A DNA stretch of 64,000 bases from Spirosoma sordidisoli (GTDB taxonomy: Bacteria > Bacteroidota > Bacteroidia > Cytophagales > Spirosomataceae): NCBI RefSeq assembly GCF_004138325.1, contig NZ_SBLB01000001.1, forward strand, positions 1,249,855-1,313,854, given 5' to 3'. How positions within the stretch are numbered: position 1 is the first letter of the stretch; the number at the start of each line of letters is the position of its first letter. Made by a program: the position numbers and the translations under genes. Positions 8,276 through 16,717 of the stretch are shown in pieces. The notes below the pieces were generated by a model. That model was not told the origin of the DNA. It did no database searches and was given only the letters and a program-made list of their open reading frames with translations.

Positions 8276-10171
8276 ATGCGTATCCGAACCTTTGACGACT
8301 ATCAGCAGGCCTACCAGCAAAGTGTCGAAGACCCCGAGGCCTTCTGGGCCGGTGTAGCTCAGGAATTCCAGTGGCGCAAACCCTGGACCAAAACCCTACA
8401 ATGGAACTTTACCGAACCCAATATCAAGTGGTTTGTAGGTGGTAAACTGAACATTACCGAAAACTGCCTCGACCGGCACCTGGCCGAACGGGGCGATCAG
8501 CCCGCCATCATCTGGGAACCCAACGATCCGCACGAAGCCGGGGTTACCCTCACCTATCGGATGCTCCACGATCAGGTTTGCCGGATGGCCAACGTGCTCA
8601 AGCGCAACGGCGTAGGCAAAGGTGACCGGGTCTGCGTCTACATGCCGATGGTCCCCGAACTGGCCATTGCCGTGCTGGCCTGCGCCCGTATCGGTGCTAT
8701 TCACTCCGTTGTTTTCGGTGGATTTTCGGCCCAGAGCATTGCCGACCGGATCAACGACGCCCAGTGCCGACTGGTGATTACGGCCGATGGCGCTTACCGG
8801 GGCAACAAAGAAATTCCACTCAAAAGCGTTGTCGACGATGCCCTGATCGGCTGCCCCAGCGTGGAGAAAGTAATCGTCATGACCCGTACGCGCACGCCGG
8901 TAGCCATGCTGAAAGGTCGCGACGTATGGATGGAGCAGGAACTCAAGCAGGTCACCGCCGACTGCCCGGCCGAAGAAATGGATGCCGAAGATGTGCTGTT
9001 CATTCTCTACACATCGGGCAGTACGGGTAAACCCAAAGGCGTGGTTCATACCTGCGGTGGGTATATGGTCTATGCGGCTTATACCTTCGAGAACGTATTC
9101 CAGTACGAGCCGGGTCAGGTGCATTTTTGCACGGCCGACATCGGCTGGATTACGGGGCATAGCTATATCGTATACGGACCGCTGGCCTGCGGGGCTACCT
9201 CACTGCTGTTCGAAGGGGTACCGACCTACCCCGACGCTGGCCGGTTCTGGGATATTGTCGACAAACATCAGGTCAACATCCTGTATACCGCCCCAACGGC
9301 CATCCGGTCGCTAATGGGCTTTGGTCTCGATAAGGTAGAGAATCACGACCTGAGCAGCCTGAAGGTACTCGGCTCGGTGGGCGAACCCATCAATGCCGAA
9401 GCCTGGCACTGGTACGACGATCATATCGGTAAAAACCGGTGCCCGATTGTCGATACGTGGTGGCAAACCGAAACGGGTGGTATGCTGATTTCGCCCATTG
9501 CGGGCGTCACCAAAACCAAACCTACTTACGCCACCCTCCCACTGCCCGGCGTTCAGCCCATGCTGGTGGATGAAAACGGGAAGGAGATCGAAGGCAACGG
9601 CGTATCCGGAAACCTGTGCATGAAGTTTCCCTGGCCGGGTATTCTACGAACAACCTGGGGCGACCATGAGCGCTGCCGACAGACGTACTTCAGCACCTAC
9701 CCCGGCCTGTATTTTACCGGCGATGGCTGTCTGCGCGACGAAGACGGCTATTATCGGATCACGGGCCGCGTCGATGACGTCCTGAACGTATCGGGCCACC
9801 GCATCGGTACGGCCGAAGTGGAAAACGCCATCAACATGCACACGGGCGTGGTCGAAAGCGCCGTTGTCGGGTATCCGCACGACATCAAAGGGCAGGGTAT
9901 CTATGCCTACGTCATTGCCGACGCCATGCCCGCCGATCATGACGCCGACCTTACCAAGCGCGACATCCTCGCTACCGTCAGCCGGGTCATTGGCCCCATT
10001 GCCAAACCCGATAAAATTCAGTTTGTTTCGGGTCTGCCCAAAACCCGGTCGGGCAAGATCATGCGCCGGATTCTTCGCAAAATTGCCGAAGGAGACACCA
10101 GCAACCTCGGCGACACGACCACGCTGCTCGATCCGGCTGTTGTTGACGAGATCAAAGCCGGCGCCGTGTAG
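8276..10171 (+). CDS. acs: Acetyl-CoA synthetase (AMP-forming)
   Basis: Cytoplasmic enzyme that activates acetate with ATP and CoA to acetyl-CoA, feeding the TCA and glyoxylate cycles. I chose the ATG at 8276 (631 residues); an in-frame GTG 45 bases upstream would add a Ser/Phe/Thr-rich leader absent from the family. The phosphate-binding loop YTSGSTGKPKG is near residue 245. The DTWWQTETGG motif near residue 400 contains the Trp that limits the pocket to acetate in known Acs enzymes. The C-terminal PKTRSGKIMRR motif has the Lys that is reversibly acetylated in bacterial Acs. It closes the transport-sensor cluster and ends at a terminator. Confidence 0.96.
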   Translation: MRIRTFDDYQQAYQQSVEDPEAFWAGVAQEFQWRKPWTKTLQWNFTEPNIKWFVGGKLNITENCLDRHLAERGDQPAIIWEPNDPHEAGVTLTYRMLHDQVCRMANVLKRNGVGKGDRVCVYMPMVPELAIAVLACARIGAIHSVVFGGFSAQSIADRINDAQCRLVITADGAYRGNKEIPLKSVVDDALIGCPSVEKVIVMTRTRTPVAMLKGRDVWMEQELKQVTADCPAEEMDAEDVLFILYTSGSTGKPKGVVHTCGGYMVYAAYTFENVFQYEPGQVHFCTADIGWITGHSYIVYGPLACGATSLLFEGVPTYPDAGRFWDIVDKHQVNILYTAPTAIRSLMGFGLDKVENHDLSSLKVLGSVGEPINAEAWHWYDDHIGKNRCPIVDTWWQTETGGMLISPIAGVTKTKPTYATLPLPGVQPMLVDENGKEIEGNGVSGNLCMKFPWPGILRTTWGDHERCRQTYFSTYPGLYFTGDGCLRDEDGYYRITGRVDDVLNVSGHRIGTAEVENAINMHTGVVESAVVGYPHDIKGQGIYAYVIADAMPADHDADLTKRDILATVSRVIGPIAKPDKIQFVSGLPKTRSGKIMRRILRKIAEGDTSNLGDTTTLLDPAVVDEIKAGAV

Positions 10172-10189
10172 TTTTGTCAATTAGCGTCT

Positions 10190-10230
10190 AAAGCCTAAAA
10201 GGTCTATGTAACGATCTTTTAGGCTTTTTT
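10190..10230 (+). terminator. Terminator after acs
   Basis: AAAGCCTAAAAG (10190-10201) pairs perfectly with CTTTTAGGCTTT (10216-10227), followed by more T residues to 10230. It works on the plus strand and ends the acs transcript. Confidence 0.88.
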
Positions 10231-10233
10231 GAT

Positions 10234-10279
10234 GTCCTGTATGGCCCGCCCCGCTCCCGCCCACCGGGCCATACAGGAC
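10234..10279. repeat. 15-bp perfect inverted repeat
   Basis: GTCCTGTATGGCCCG (10234-10248) pairs perfectly with CGGGCCATACAGGAC (10265-10279) around a 16-nt C-rich loop. It begins 3 bases after the acs terminator and is followed by further small stems up to 10330. There is no T-run, so it looks more like an interspersed palindromic repeat or an RNA element in the leader of the ABC transporter gene than a terminator. Confidence 0.6.
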
Positions 10280-10438
10280 CGCTGGCTGCGCCAGCCTCAG
10301 CGGTACCGGCATCAGGCTGAGCGCCCCCGACAGGTTTTTGTCAACGACGTTTCCGGTTCAGGAGACCTTTTAGGCTCGTCTGTTGTTACACCGGCAAATC
10401 CCGTCCGCTCACCACCAGGCCGGGCCGTCAACTCCTGT

Positions 10439-12211
10439 ATGAAACTACTTTACAGTTATTTGCGCCGTTACTGGGGCCTGCTGATCCTGGCGCTGCTACT
10501 GGCCGCTGTCAACCAGATTTTTTCGCTCCTCGACCCGTATATCTTTCGGAAGATCATCGACCAGTACGTTGTCAAGCCGGGCGGCACCCTGCGCGACATC
10601 AACTTCTGGGAATTTCTGCAGAACGGGGCGGGGCTTCTGATCCTCCAGGCCCTGGGCGTAGCCATGGTGAGCCGCATCGCCAAAAATTTTCAGGACTATT
10701 ACGTCAACGTAATCACCCAGCGGCTGGGCGCCAGGCTCTATACCGACGGCCTTCGCCACTCCCTCGAACTACCCTACCAGGTCTTTGAAGACCAGCGCTC
10801 GGGCGAGACGCTCGGTAAGCTGCAGAAAGTACGGTCCGATGTCGAGAAGCTGATCCAGTCGTTCGTCAACGTCCTGTTCACGTCCGTAGTGGGTATCGTG
10901 TTCGTGATGTGGTACGCCACTACCGTTTACTGGCCCATTGCGCCGGCTTATTTTCTGACCATTCCGCTGCTGGGTTTCGTGAGCTCGCTGCTCAGCAAAA
11001 AAATCAAGAACGTTCAGAAAACGATCGTTGCCGAAACAACGGCCCTGGCCGGCTCGACCACCGAGAGCCTGCGCAACATTGAACTGGTCAAAAGCCTCGG
11101 CCTGGCCCAGCAGGAAACCGAACGGCTGAACGCCACGACCGAGAAAATTCTGAAACTCGAGCTGAAGAAGGTTCGCTATATCCGGTCCTTGTCGTTCGTT
11201 CAGGGCACCTTCGTGAACCTGCTCCGTAATGCCATTATGCTGCTAATGTTGTTTCTGGTGGTGCAGGGGCGCATTACGGTGGGTGAGTTTTTCTCGCTGT
11301 TCATCTATTCGTTTGCCATTTTCGGACCGCTGCAGGAACTGGGCAACATCATCAATATATACCGCGAAACAGAAGCGTCGCTGGCTAACTTCCAGCAGAT
11401 TCTCGACACCCCGCGCGACGTCAAGCCCGCCCTGCCGCAGCCCGTCAGGGGCCTTCAGACGCTGGCTTTCGATGCGGTTCGGTTCAAACACCTGTCGGCC
11501 AGCCAACCCGCCCTCGACGACATCTCGTTCGATGCCCAACTGGGCGAAACCATTGCCTTCGTAGGGCCGAGCGGCTCGGGCAAAACCACGCTGGTCAAGC
11601 TGCTGGTGGGGCTCTATACCCCCATGAGCGGCCAGATTCTGTACAACAACATACCCGGCTCGGCCGTCAACCTCGACGAGTTGCGCGAACAAATCGGCTT
11701 CGTTACCCAGGATACGCAGCTTTTTGCCGGTACCATCCGCGAAAACCTGCGCTTCGTGGCTCCTAACGCCACCGACGAAGAATGCCTGATGGCACTCCGG
11801 CAGGCCGCGGCCGATTCGTTGCTGGCCCGCGCTCCGCAGGGGCTCGATACGGTTATTGGTGAAGGGGGCGTAAAGGTCTCCGGGGGCGAGAAACAACGGT
11901 TGAGTATTGCCCGCGCGCTGCTGCGCAAACCGACCCTGCTGGTCTTTGACGAAGCCACATCGGCGCTCGACTCGCTGACCGAAGAAGAGATTGGCCGAAC
12001 GGTTCGTGAGCTGTCGGGTTCGCACCGGCACATCACCATCCTGATTGCTCACCGGCTGAGCACGATTCTGCACGCCGATCGTATTTTTGTACTGGAACAC
12101 GGGCGGGTGGCTGAGCAGGGCCGTCACGACGAGTTGCTGGCGCTGAAAGGTCTGTATTACGCCATGTGGCGGCAGCAGATTGGCGAACGCAAAGAACTGG
12201 TAGCCGCCTAG
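10439..12211 (+). CDS. ABC exporter with fused membrane and ATPase domains
   Basis: A 590-residue half-transporter of the MsbA/LmrA type that would act as a homodimer or heterodimer in the inner membrane. I start it at the ATG at 10439, where the MKLLYSYLRRYWG segment begins; an upstream in-frame ATG at 10229 would read through the inverted repeat and give an unlikely basic leader. Residues ~1-310 hold six membrane helices. The ATPase domain has Walker A GPSGSGKTT, Q-loop region FVTQDTQLF, signature VSGGEKQRLS, Walker B LLVFDEATSALDS and H-loop IAHRLST. Substrate is unknown; lipids, peptides or drugs are all possible. Confidence 0.92.
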   Translation: MKLLYSYLRRYWGLLILALLLAAVNQIFSLLDPYIFRKIIDQYVVKPGGTLRDINFWEFLQNGAGLLILQALGVAMVSRIAKNFQDYYVNVITQRLGARLYTDGLRHSLELPYQVFEDQRSGETLGKLQKVRSDVEKLIQSFVNVLFTSVVGIVFVMWYATTVYWPIAPAYFLTIPLLGFVSSLLSKKIKNVQKTIVAETTALAGSTTESLRNIELVKSLGLAQQETERLNATTEKILKLELKKVRYIRSLSFVQGTFVNLLRNAIMLLMLFLVVQGRITVGEFFSLFIYSFAIFGPLQELGNIINIYRETEASLANFQQILDTPRDVKPALPQPVRGLQTLAFDAVRFKHLSASQPALDDISFDAQLGETIAFVGPSGSGKTTLVKLLVGLYTPMSGQILYNNIPGSAVNLDELREQIGFVTQDTQLFAGTIRENLRFVAPNATDEECLMALRQAAADSLLARAPQGLDTVIGEGGVKVSGGEKQRLSIARALLRKPTLLVFDEATSALDSLTEEEIGRTVRELSGSHRHITILIAHRLSTILHADRIFVLEHGRVAEQGRHDELLALKGLYYAMWRQQIGERKELVAA

Positions 12212-12287
12212 CCGTTTACCCATAGCCCATCAATAGTAAAAAAGTCAGCTCTCCCGCTTCATTCGTAAAACAAGTCCCATCCCCCCT

Positions 12288-13688
12288 ATGCTACGCTACA
12301 CGATTGGCAGCGCCTTTGTGGCCGTGTTTTGCCTCAGCAGTTTTCTGATCGACCGAAAGCCGGCGGCAAAAACGGCGCGCGAAAACTACGAAACCTATTG
12401 CTCCTCCTGCCACGGCGAAAAGGTAGAAGCCTTTGTCGATCGCCAGTGGAAACACGGGAAAGAAAAAAGTGACCTGGTTAAAAGTATTACCGGCGGTTAC
12501 CCCGACCTGGGCATGCCGGCCTGGAAAGGCGTGCTGACCGATAAGGAAATCGACGAGATGGCCGACCTGATTCTGACGAGCCTGAAAAACGTGGATCAGT
12601 ACAAGTTTGCCAACAAGCCCTCCTCCAACGTATTTACCTCGGAAGGCATGACGGTTCGGCTCGACACGGTGGCGAGCGGGTTCAAGTCGCCCTGGGGTCT
12701 GGCCTTCCTGCCCGATGGTAGCATGCTGGTGACCGACCGCACGGGTGATCTGTACCGGGTCGAAAAAGGCAACCAGAAAACCAAACTAACCGGCGGTCCA
12801 ACCGTACTGGCCGAAGGACAGGGTGGCCTGCTCGACGTAGAACTGCACCCCGACTTTGCGAAGAATCAGCTGATCTACCTGTCGTATTCGGCGGTGAAGC
12901 AAGAAGGCAGCGACAAGCTTTCGACTACGGCCGTGATGCGGGCCAAACTGGCGGGTACTGCGCTGACCGATCAGAAGGTAATTTTTGAAGCACTCCCCTA
13001 CGCCAAAACCCGCCACCACTACGGCTCGCGGCTCGAATTCGACAAGAAAGGGTTTCTGTACATCACAGTTGGCGACCGCGGCAGTGAACAGCAAAACCCC
13101 CAATCGCTGGACCGCGACGCGGGAAAGGTGCACCGCCTGCACGACGATGGCCGCATTCCGGCCGACAACCCCTTCGTAGCCAACAAGAGCGCGCATCCAT
13201 CCATCTATTCGTACGGCCACCGCAATCCGCAGGGTATGACCCTGAACCCGGCCACGGGCGCCATCTGGACCCACGAACACGGGCCGCGCGGGGGCGATGA
13301 GATCAACATCGTCAAAAAATCGGCCAACTACGGCTGGCCCGTCATCTGCTACGGCATCAATTACGACGGCAAACCGATCACCAACCTGACGGCCAAAGAA
13401 GGCATGGAACAGCCGCTTACCTACTGGTTACCCTCCATCGGTCCCAGTGGCATGGCCTTCGTAACGAGTTCCAAATACCCAGGCTGGAAAAACAACCTGA
13501 TGGTGGGGTCGCTGCGGTTTCAGTACCTGAACCGGTGCGTCATGAACGGCGACAAAATCGTTAGCCAGGAGAACATCCTGAAAAACATTGGACGGCTGCG
13601 CAACGTGACCATGGGCCCCGACGGCTATCTCTACGTATCGGTCGAAGATCCGGGTTACGTATTCCGGCTGCTGCCCGTTACCCAGTAA
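12288..13688 (+). CDS. Cytochrome c-PQQ-type sugar dehydrogenase fusion
   Basis: A secreted 466-residue protein. An N-terminal hydrophobic anchor or signal covers residues ~1-20. A monohaem cytochrome c domain follows, with CSSCH near residues 38-42 and a Met ligand likely in LGMPAWKG. From about residue 120 on it is a six-bladed Asd/YliI-type soluble glucose/sorbosone dehydrogenase propeller: SPWGLAFLPDG, YGSRLEFD, SYGHRNPQG and EHGPRGGDEIN are family hallmarks. It would oxidise a sugar in the periplasm and pass electrons through its own haem. The actual sugar is unknown. Compare the reversed domain order in the larger fusion at 53029-56457. Confidence 0.9.
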   Translation: MLRYTIGSAFVAVFCLSSFLIDRKPAAKTARENYETYCSSCHGEKVEAFVDRQWKHGKEKSDLVKSITGGYPDLGMPAWKGVLTDKEIDEMADLILTSLKNVDQYKFANKPSSNVFTSEGMTVRLDTVASGFKSPWGLAFLPDGSMLVTDRTGDLYRVEKGNQKTKLTGGPTVLAEGQGGLLDVELHPDFAKNQLIYLSYSAVKQEGSDKLSTTAVMRAKLAGTALTDQKVIFEALPYAKTRHHYGSRLEFDKKGFLYITVGDRGSEQQNPQSLDRDAGKVHRLHDDGRIPADNPFVANKSAHPSIYSYGHRNPQGMTLNPATGAIWTHEHGPRGGDEINIVKKSANYGWPVICYGINYDGKPITNLTAKEGMEQPLTYWLPSIGPSGMAFVTSSKYPGWKNNLMVGSLRFQYLNRCVMNGDKIVSQENILKNIGRLRNVTMGPDGYLYVSVEDPGYVFRLLPVTQ

Positions 13689-13706
13689 GGGACTCACAAC
13701 CCGACA

Positions 13707-13740
13707 AAAACGCCCGACAGTGCTGCTGCCGGGCGTTTTT
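13707..13740 (+). terminator. Terminator between convergent genes
   Basis: A CGCCCG/CGGGCG stem at 13711-13734 flanked by A residues on the left and TTTTT on the right, so it can act on both strands. It lies 5 bases from the stop of the convergent minus-strand gene. Confidence 0.85.
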
Positions 13741-13745
13741 GTATT

Positions 13746-14594
13746 TTACAAAGTTGTCTCATCAGGCCATGGTGTCAGCCTTAACAGAGCACGCATACGT
13801 TCTTCGACCAGATCGAGAAAAGAATCGTCGCGCAGGTAGGCCGTGTGCGACAGGGGTGTTTCTGACAGCGGCCACGTACCGGCATTGATCGAAATATCGT
13901 CGATGCGGGTGCCCTGCGTATCGTCCCAGATGTCGGCCAGCGGATACCCAAGCACATCGTCCGGATCGAACACGTTCTGCCAGCGGGCTTCGGCTTTCAG
14001 ATACGCCGGTAGGTTCTGGTGCGGAAATGGAATGCATCGGATGGGGGGCGAAGGCGGCAGAAAGAGCGGAATATTAGAGCCGAACGTGATAAACGACGTG
14101 AGCGTTTCGGTCCGCTCGAAAGGCATTTTGCCCAGGCCAACATGCTCCTCATTTTTGTTGTAATGCTGGTCCCAGATGTAATTACTGGCGATTACGCTGC
14201 CCAGCGAGTGGGCCAGGATCATCAGGGGCCGGGGTTGACCCTCGCCCAGCCGGGCCGAGAGCTGCTCCAGACTGGTCCGCATACACGCATGAATCTGCCC
14301 ATACACCGGTTTGCCATCCTTGAAAAAACCAGACAGATAACTCACCGGATCGCCCAGTGCGCTGACAATCCAGCGTCGAAACGCCAGCGCATCCAGCTGA
14401 TCACGCAGCAGCAACCGACGCCAGGTTACGTCCTGTTGTTTCTGCAGAATGGGTGCCCAGTAACACGCTTCAAACTCGACCTCCCGGGCCGCATCGCCCA
14501 GCCGTTTCGTTACCTGATCGATAAGTACTTCGGCATAATCGGGAGCAGGATCGCCCATGCCATGAATAATAAAAACGCCTAGTTTTTTGGTCAT
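13746..14594 (-). CDS. Alpha/beta-hydrolase-like protein
   Basis: A 282-residue cytoplasmic protein with the lipase-like elbow AHSLGS (nucleophile Ser near residue 129) and an N-terminal IIHGMGD that resembles an oxyanion-hole strand. A catalytic Asp and His cannot be placed with certainty; the SHTAYL His near residue 250 is a candidate. Only the general fold is recognised, and the natural substrate (ester, lipid) is unknown. It is a single-gene unit, divergent from the fasciclin gene and convergent with the sugar dehydrogenase gene. No signal peptide is seen. Confidence 0.75.
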   Translation of the reverse strand: MTKKLGVFIIHGMGDPAPDYAEVLIDQVTKRLGDAAREVEFEACYWAPILQKQQDVTWRRLLLRDQLDALAFRRWIVSALGDPVSYLSGFFKDGKPVYGQIHACMRTSLEQLSARLGEGQPRPLMILAHSLGSVIASNYIWDQHYNKNEEHVGLGKMPFERTETLTSFITFGSNIPLFLPPSPPIRCIPFPHQNLPAYLKAEARWQNVFDPDDVLGYPLADIWDDTQGTRIDDISINAGTWPLSETPLSHTAYLRDDSFLDLVEERMRALLRLTPWPDETTL

Positions 14595-14774
14595 GGTTCA
14601 GCCCGTTTCGTTGCCCTGAAAGTACGCAAAACATAAATCCCGTTCACTCGAATAGCACTTTTCCAACACAACAACTCATCCCGATGCCCCGTTAACCTTC
14701 CAACTACCTCTCGTTACGCAACAATGACGACAGGATTGCTTACTTAATTAGTCAACAATTTACCAACTCAACGT

Positions 14775-15869
14775 ATGACCATTCATCTCAATTTCAACAC
14801 ATTCCGATCAGTGGCAGCGGCCTGCCTGCTGAGTTCGGTTGCCTTTCTGAGCAGCTGTACCAATAGCCCCGATCCGCAACCGGTTCCGCCTACGACAACC
14901 AATCCAGGTTCGGGCACGGCTACTACGCCCGGCACCGGCACGGCCACGACACCCGGCTCCGGCACATCGACGACGCCTGGTTCAGGCACCACAACTCCCG
15001 GCTCGAACCAGACCGTTGTGGCCTCGTATGATTACATCAAGCAGAAAGATAATCTGACGTTCCTGACGGCCGCCATTGCGCAGGCTGGTCTGGTTGCGGA
15101 TGTGAACAAAGGCGCACTGACCATCTTCGCCCCCTCCGACGACGCCTTCCGGGCGGCTGGTTACGCCAGTGTGGCCGCAGTGAGCGCTGCGCCAGCGGCT
15201 GACCTGAAGCGGATTCTGCAATACCACGTTATCGGGTCGCTGATCGACCTGTCGTCCATCCCGACGCGGGTGAATACCTCCTATCAGACCACCTTGCCCA
15301 ATACGCAGGTGTCGGTTTATAAGGTTAGCAACAGCGACGTCAGCATCAACGGCGCGAAGGTTACCCAGGGCGACATTCCGACCACAGGCAGCACGATCCA
15401 TATCATCAACAAGGTGCTGATGCCGCCAACGATCAACGCAGCCGACGTGGTAAAAGCCAACAATGATCTGTCACTGTTCGTAGCGGCCGCCAACCGGGCG
15501 GGTACCAGCATTCAGAACATTCTGAGCAACAGCACGCAGAATGGCGTAACCGTTTTCGCGCCCAACAACGCAGCCTTCAACGCAGCAGGCTATGCCAACG
15601 TGGCGGCCATTGAGAAAGAAGACCCGAAAAAACTGGCTGATCTGCTGGCCTACCATACGCTGAACTACCGGGCCTTTGCGCAGACGTTCCAGAACGGGGC
15701 CGACGTGGTAACGGCCCAGGGATCGAGTGTGCGGTTCAACGTAGCCGATGGTAAAGTGACCATTTTGGGTAAAGGCAACGGGACCAGCTCGGCCAACATC
15801 ACCCAGGCTGATGTAGTGGCCAACAACGCCGTTATTCATGTCATTGACCGCGTACTGCTGTTCCAGTAG
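14775..15869 (+). CDS. Two-domain fasciclin (FAS1) lipoprotein
   Basis: A 364-residue surface lipoprotein. The signal ends in the lipobox FLSSC (Cys near residue 28). A low-complexity linker of residues ~35-78 is built of four Pro-Gly-Ser/Thr-Gly-Thr octad repeats. Two FAS1 domains follow (about 85-218 and 222-364), each with the TIFAPSDDAF or TVFAPNNAAF strand and the closing VIHVIDRVL or IHIINKVL strand. FAS1 proteins mediate adhesion, so it probably projects from the outer membrane on the flexible linker. It starts about 180 bases from the divergent hydrolase gene; that gap shows no clear promoter box to me. Confidence 0.9.
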   Translation: MTIHLNFNTFRSVAAACLLSSVAFLSSCTNSPDPQPVPPTTTNPGSGTATTPGTGTATTPGSGTSTTPGSGTTTPGSNQTVVASYDYIKQKDNLTFLTAAIAQAGLVADVNKGALTIFAPSDDAFRAAGYASVAAVSAAPAADLKRILQYHVIGSLIDLSSIPTRVNTSYQTTLPNTQVSVYKVSNSDVSINGAKVTQGDIPTTGSTIHIINKVLMPPTINAADVVKANNDLSLFVAAANRAGTSIQNILSNSTQNGVTVFAPNNAAFNAAGYANVAAIEKEDPKKLADLLAYHTLNYRAFAQTFQNGADVVTAQGSSVRFNVADGKVTILGKGNGTSSANITQADVVANNAVIHVIDRVLLFQ

Positions 15870-15893
15870 TAGCTGCAGACAGGAGGTAGTTAG

Positions 15894-15929
15894 GCGTGCC
15901 CCGTTTCGGAACGGGGCACGCTTTGTTTT
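15894..15929 (+). terminator. Terminator after the fasciclin gene
   Basis: GCGTGCCCCGTT (15894-15905) pairs perfectly with AACGGGGCACGC (15910-15921) across a TCGG tetraloop, then TTTGTTTT. Confidence 0.9.
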
Positions 15930-15992
15930 AGGCCGGACAGTAGCGAACGACTTCGGCCCGTCTTTTACAACAAACACGTTTTCATACAGCCC

Positions 15993-16712
15993 ATGCGCTT
16001 CCGGTTTCTTTTGTCTGCCCTACTCGTTCTGACTGCCAGCCTGATGCAGGCTCAGAATACCCTAACCTCACAGGAAAAGAAAGAGGGCTGGACCCTCCTC
16101 TTCAACGGCCAGAACACCAACGGCTGGCATACCTACGGCGGCAAAGGAGTCGGCTCGGCCTGGCGCGTGGAGCAGGGGGCACTGCACCTGTACGTGCCGA
16201 ACCGGATCGGTAACAAAGCCGCTAACGGGGGCGACCTGGTTACGGATGCCTCGTTCACCGGCGATTTTGAGTTCAAGGCCGATTGGAAAGTAGAACGGCT
16301 GACCAACAGCGGCATTTTCTTTTTCGTGCAGGAATCCCCCGCCCACAAGAACGTATACGATACGGGGCTTGAGCTTCAGGTTCTCGACAACGCCATTTAT
16401 GAAGGAGCCGACGAGAATAAGCACCGGGCGGGCGATTTCTTCAGCGTAGCCAACGCCCGCGTTCGTGAGGTCAACCCGGTCGGTTCGTGGAACCAGGTGC
16501 ATTTCGTGATGAAAAAGAACACGCTGACCGTATCGCTGAACGGGTTTACGATCCACGAGTACACCCTCAACAGCCCCGAATGGAAACAGCGGGTGGCCGC
16601 CAGTAAGCTCAAAGACGCCCCCATCGGCAAAGGCCAGTATATCGGCCGGATTGGTTTGCAGGACTGGGGCAGCCCCGTCTGGTTTCGCAATGTCAAGTTC
16701 CGTCGTCTCTAG
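15993..16712 (+). CDS. Secreted DUF1080 (3-keto-disaccharide hydrolase family) protein
   Basis: A 239-residue secreted protein with a clear Sec signal (cleavage after SLMQAQ, about residue 21). The body is a concanavalin-like jelly roll: GWTLLFNGQNTNGWHTYG at the start, then GDFEFKADWKV, SGIFFFVQE, LELQVLDN and NQVHFVMKKNTLTVSLNG, in the order typical of DUF1080. Members of this family were recently linked to hydrolysis of 3-keto-glycosides. It stands alone on the plus strand and is convergent with the DUF1624 gene, with only 5 bases between stops and no obvious terminator in that space. Confidence 0.88.
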   Translation: MRFRFLLSALLVLTASLMQAQNTLTSQEKKEGWTLLFNGQNTNGWHTYGGKGVGSAWRVEQGALHLYVPNRIGNKAANGGDLVTDASFTGDFEFKADWKVERLTNSGIFFFVQESPAHKNVYDTGLELQVLDNAIYEGADENKHRAGDFFSVANARVREVNPVGSWNQVHFVMKKNTLTVSLNGFTIHEYTLNSPEWKQRVAASKLKDAPIGKGQYIGRIGLQDWGSPVWFRNVKFRRL

Positions 16713-16717
16713 CGTTC

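Noticed and set aside
11243..12223. A 326-codon minus-strand frame inside the ABC exporter gene
   Set aside because: Antisense shadow of the ATPase domain.
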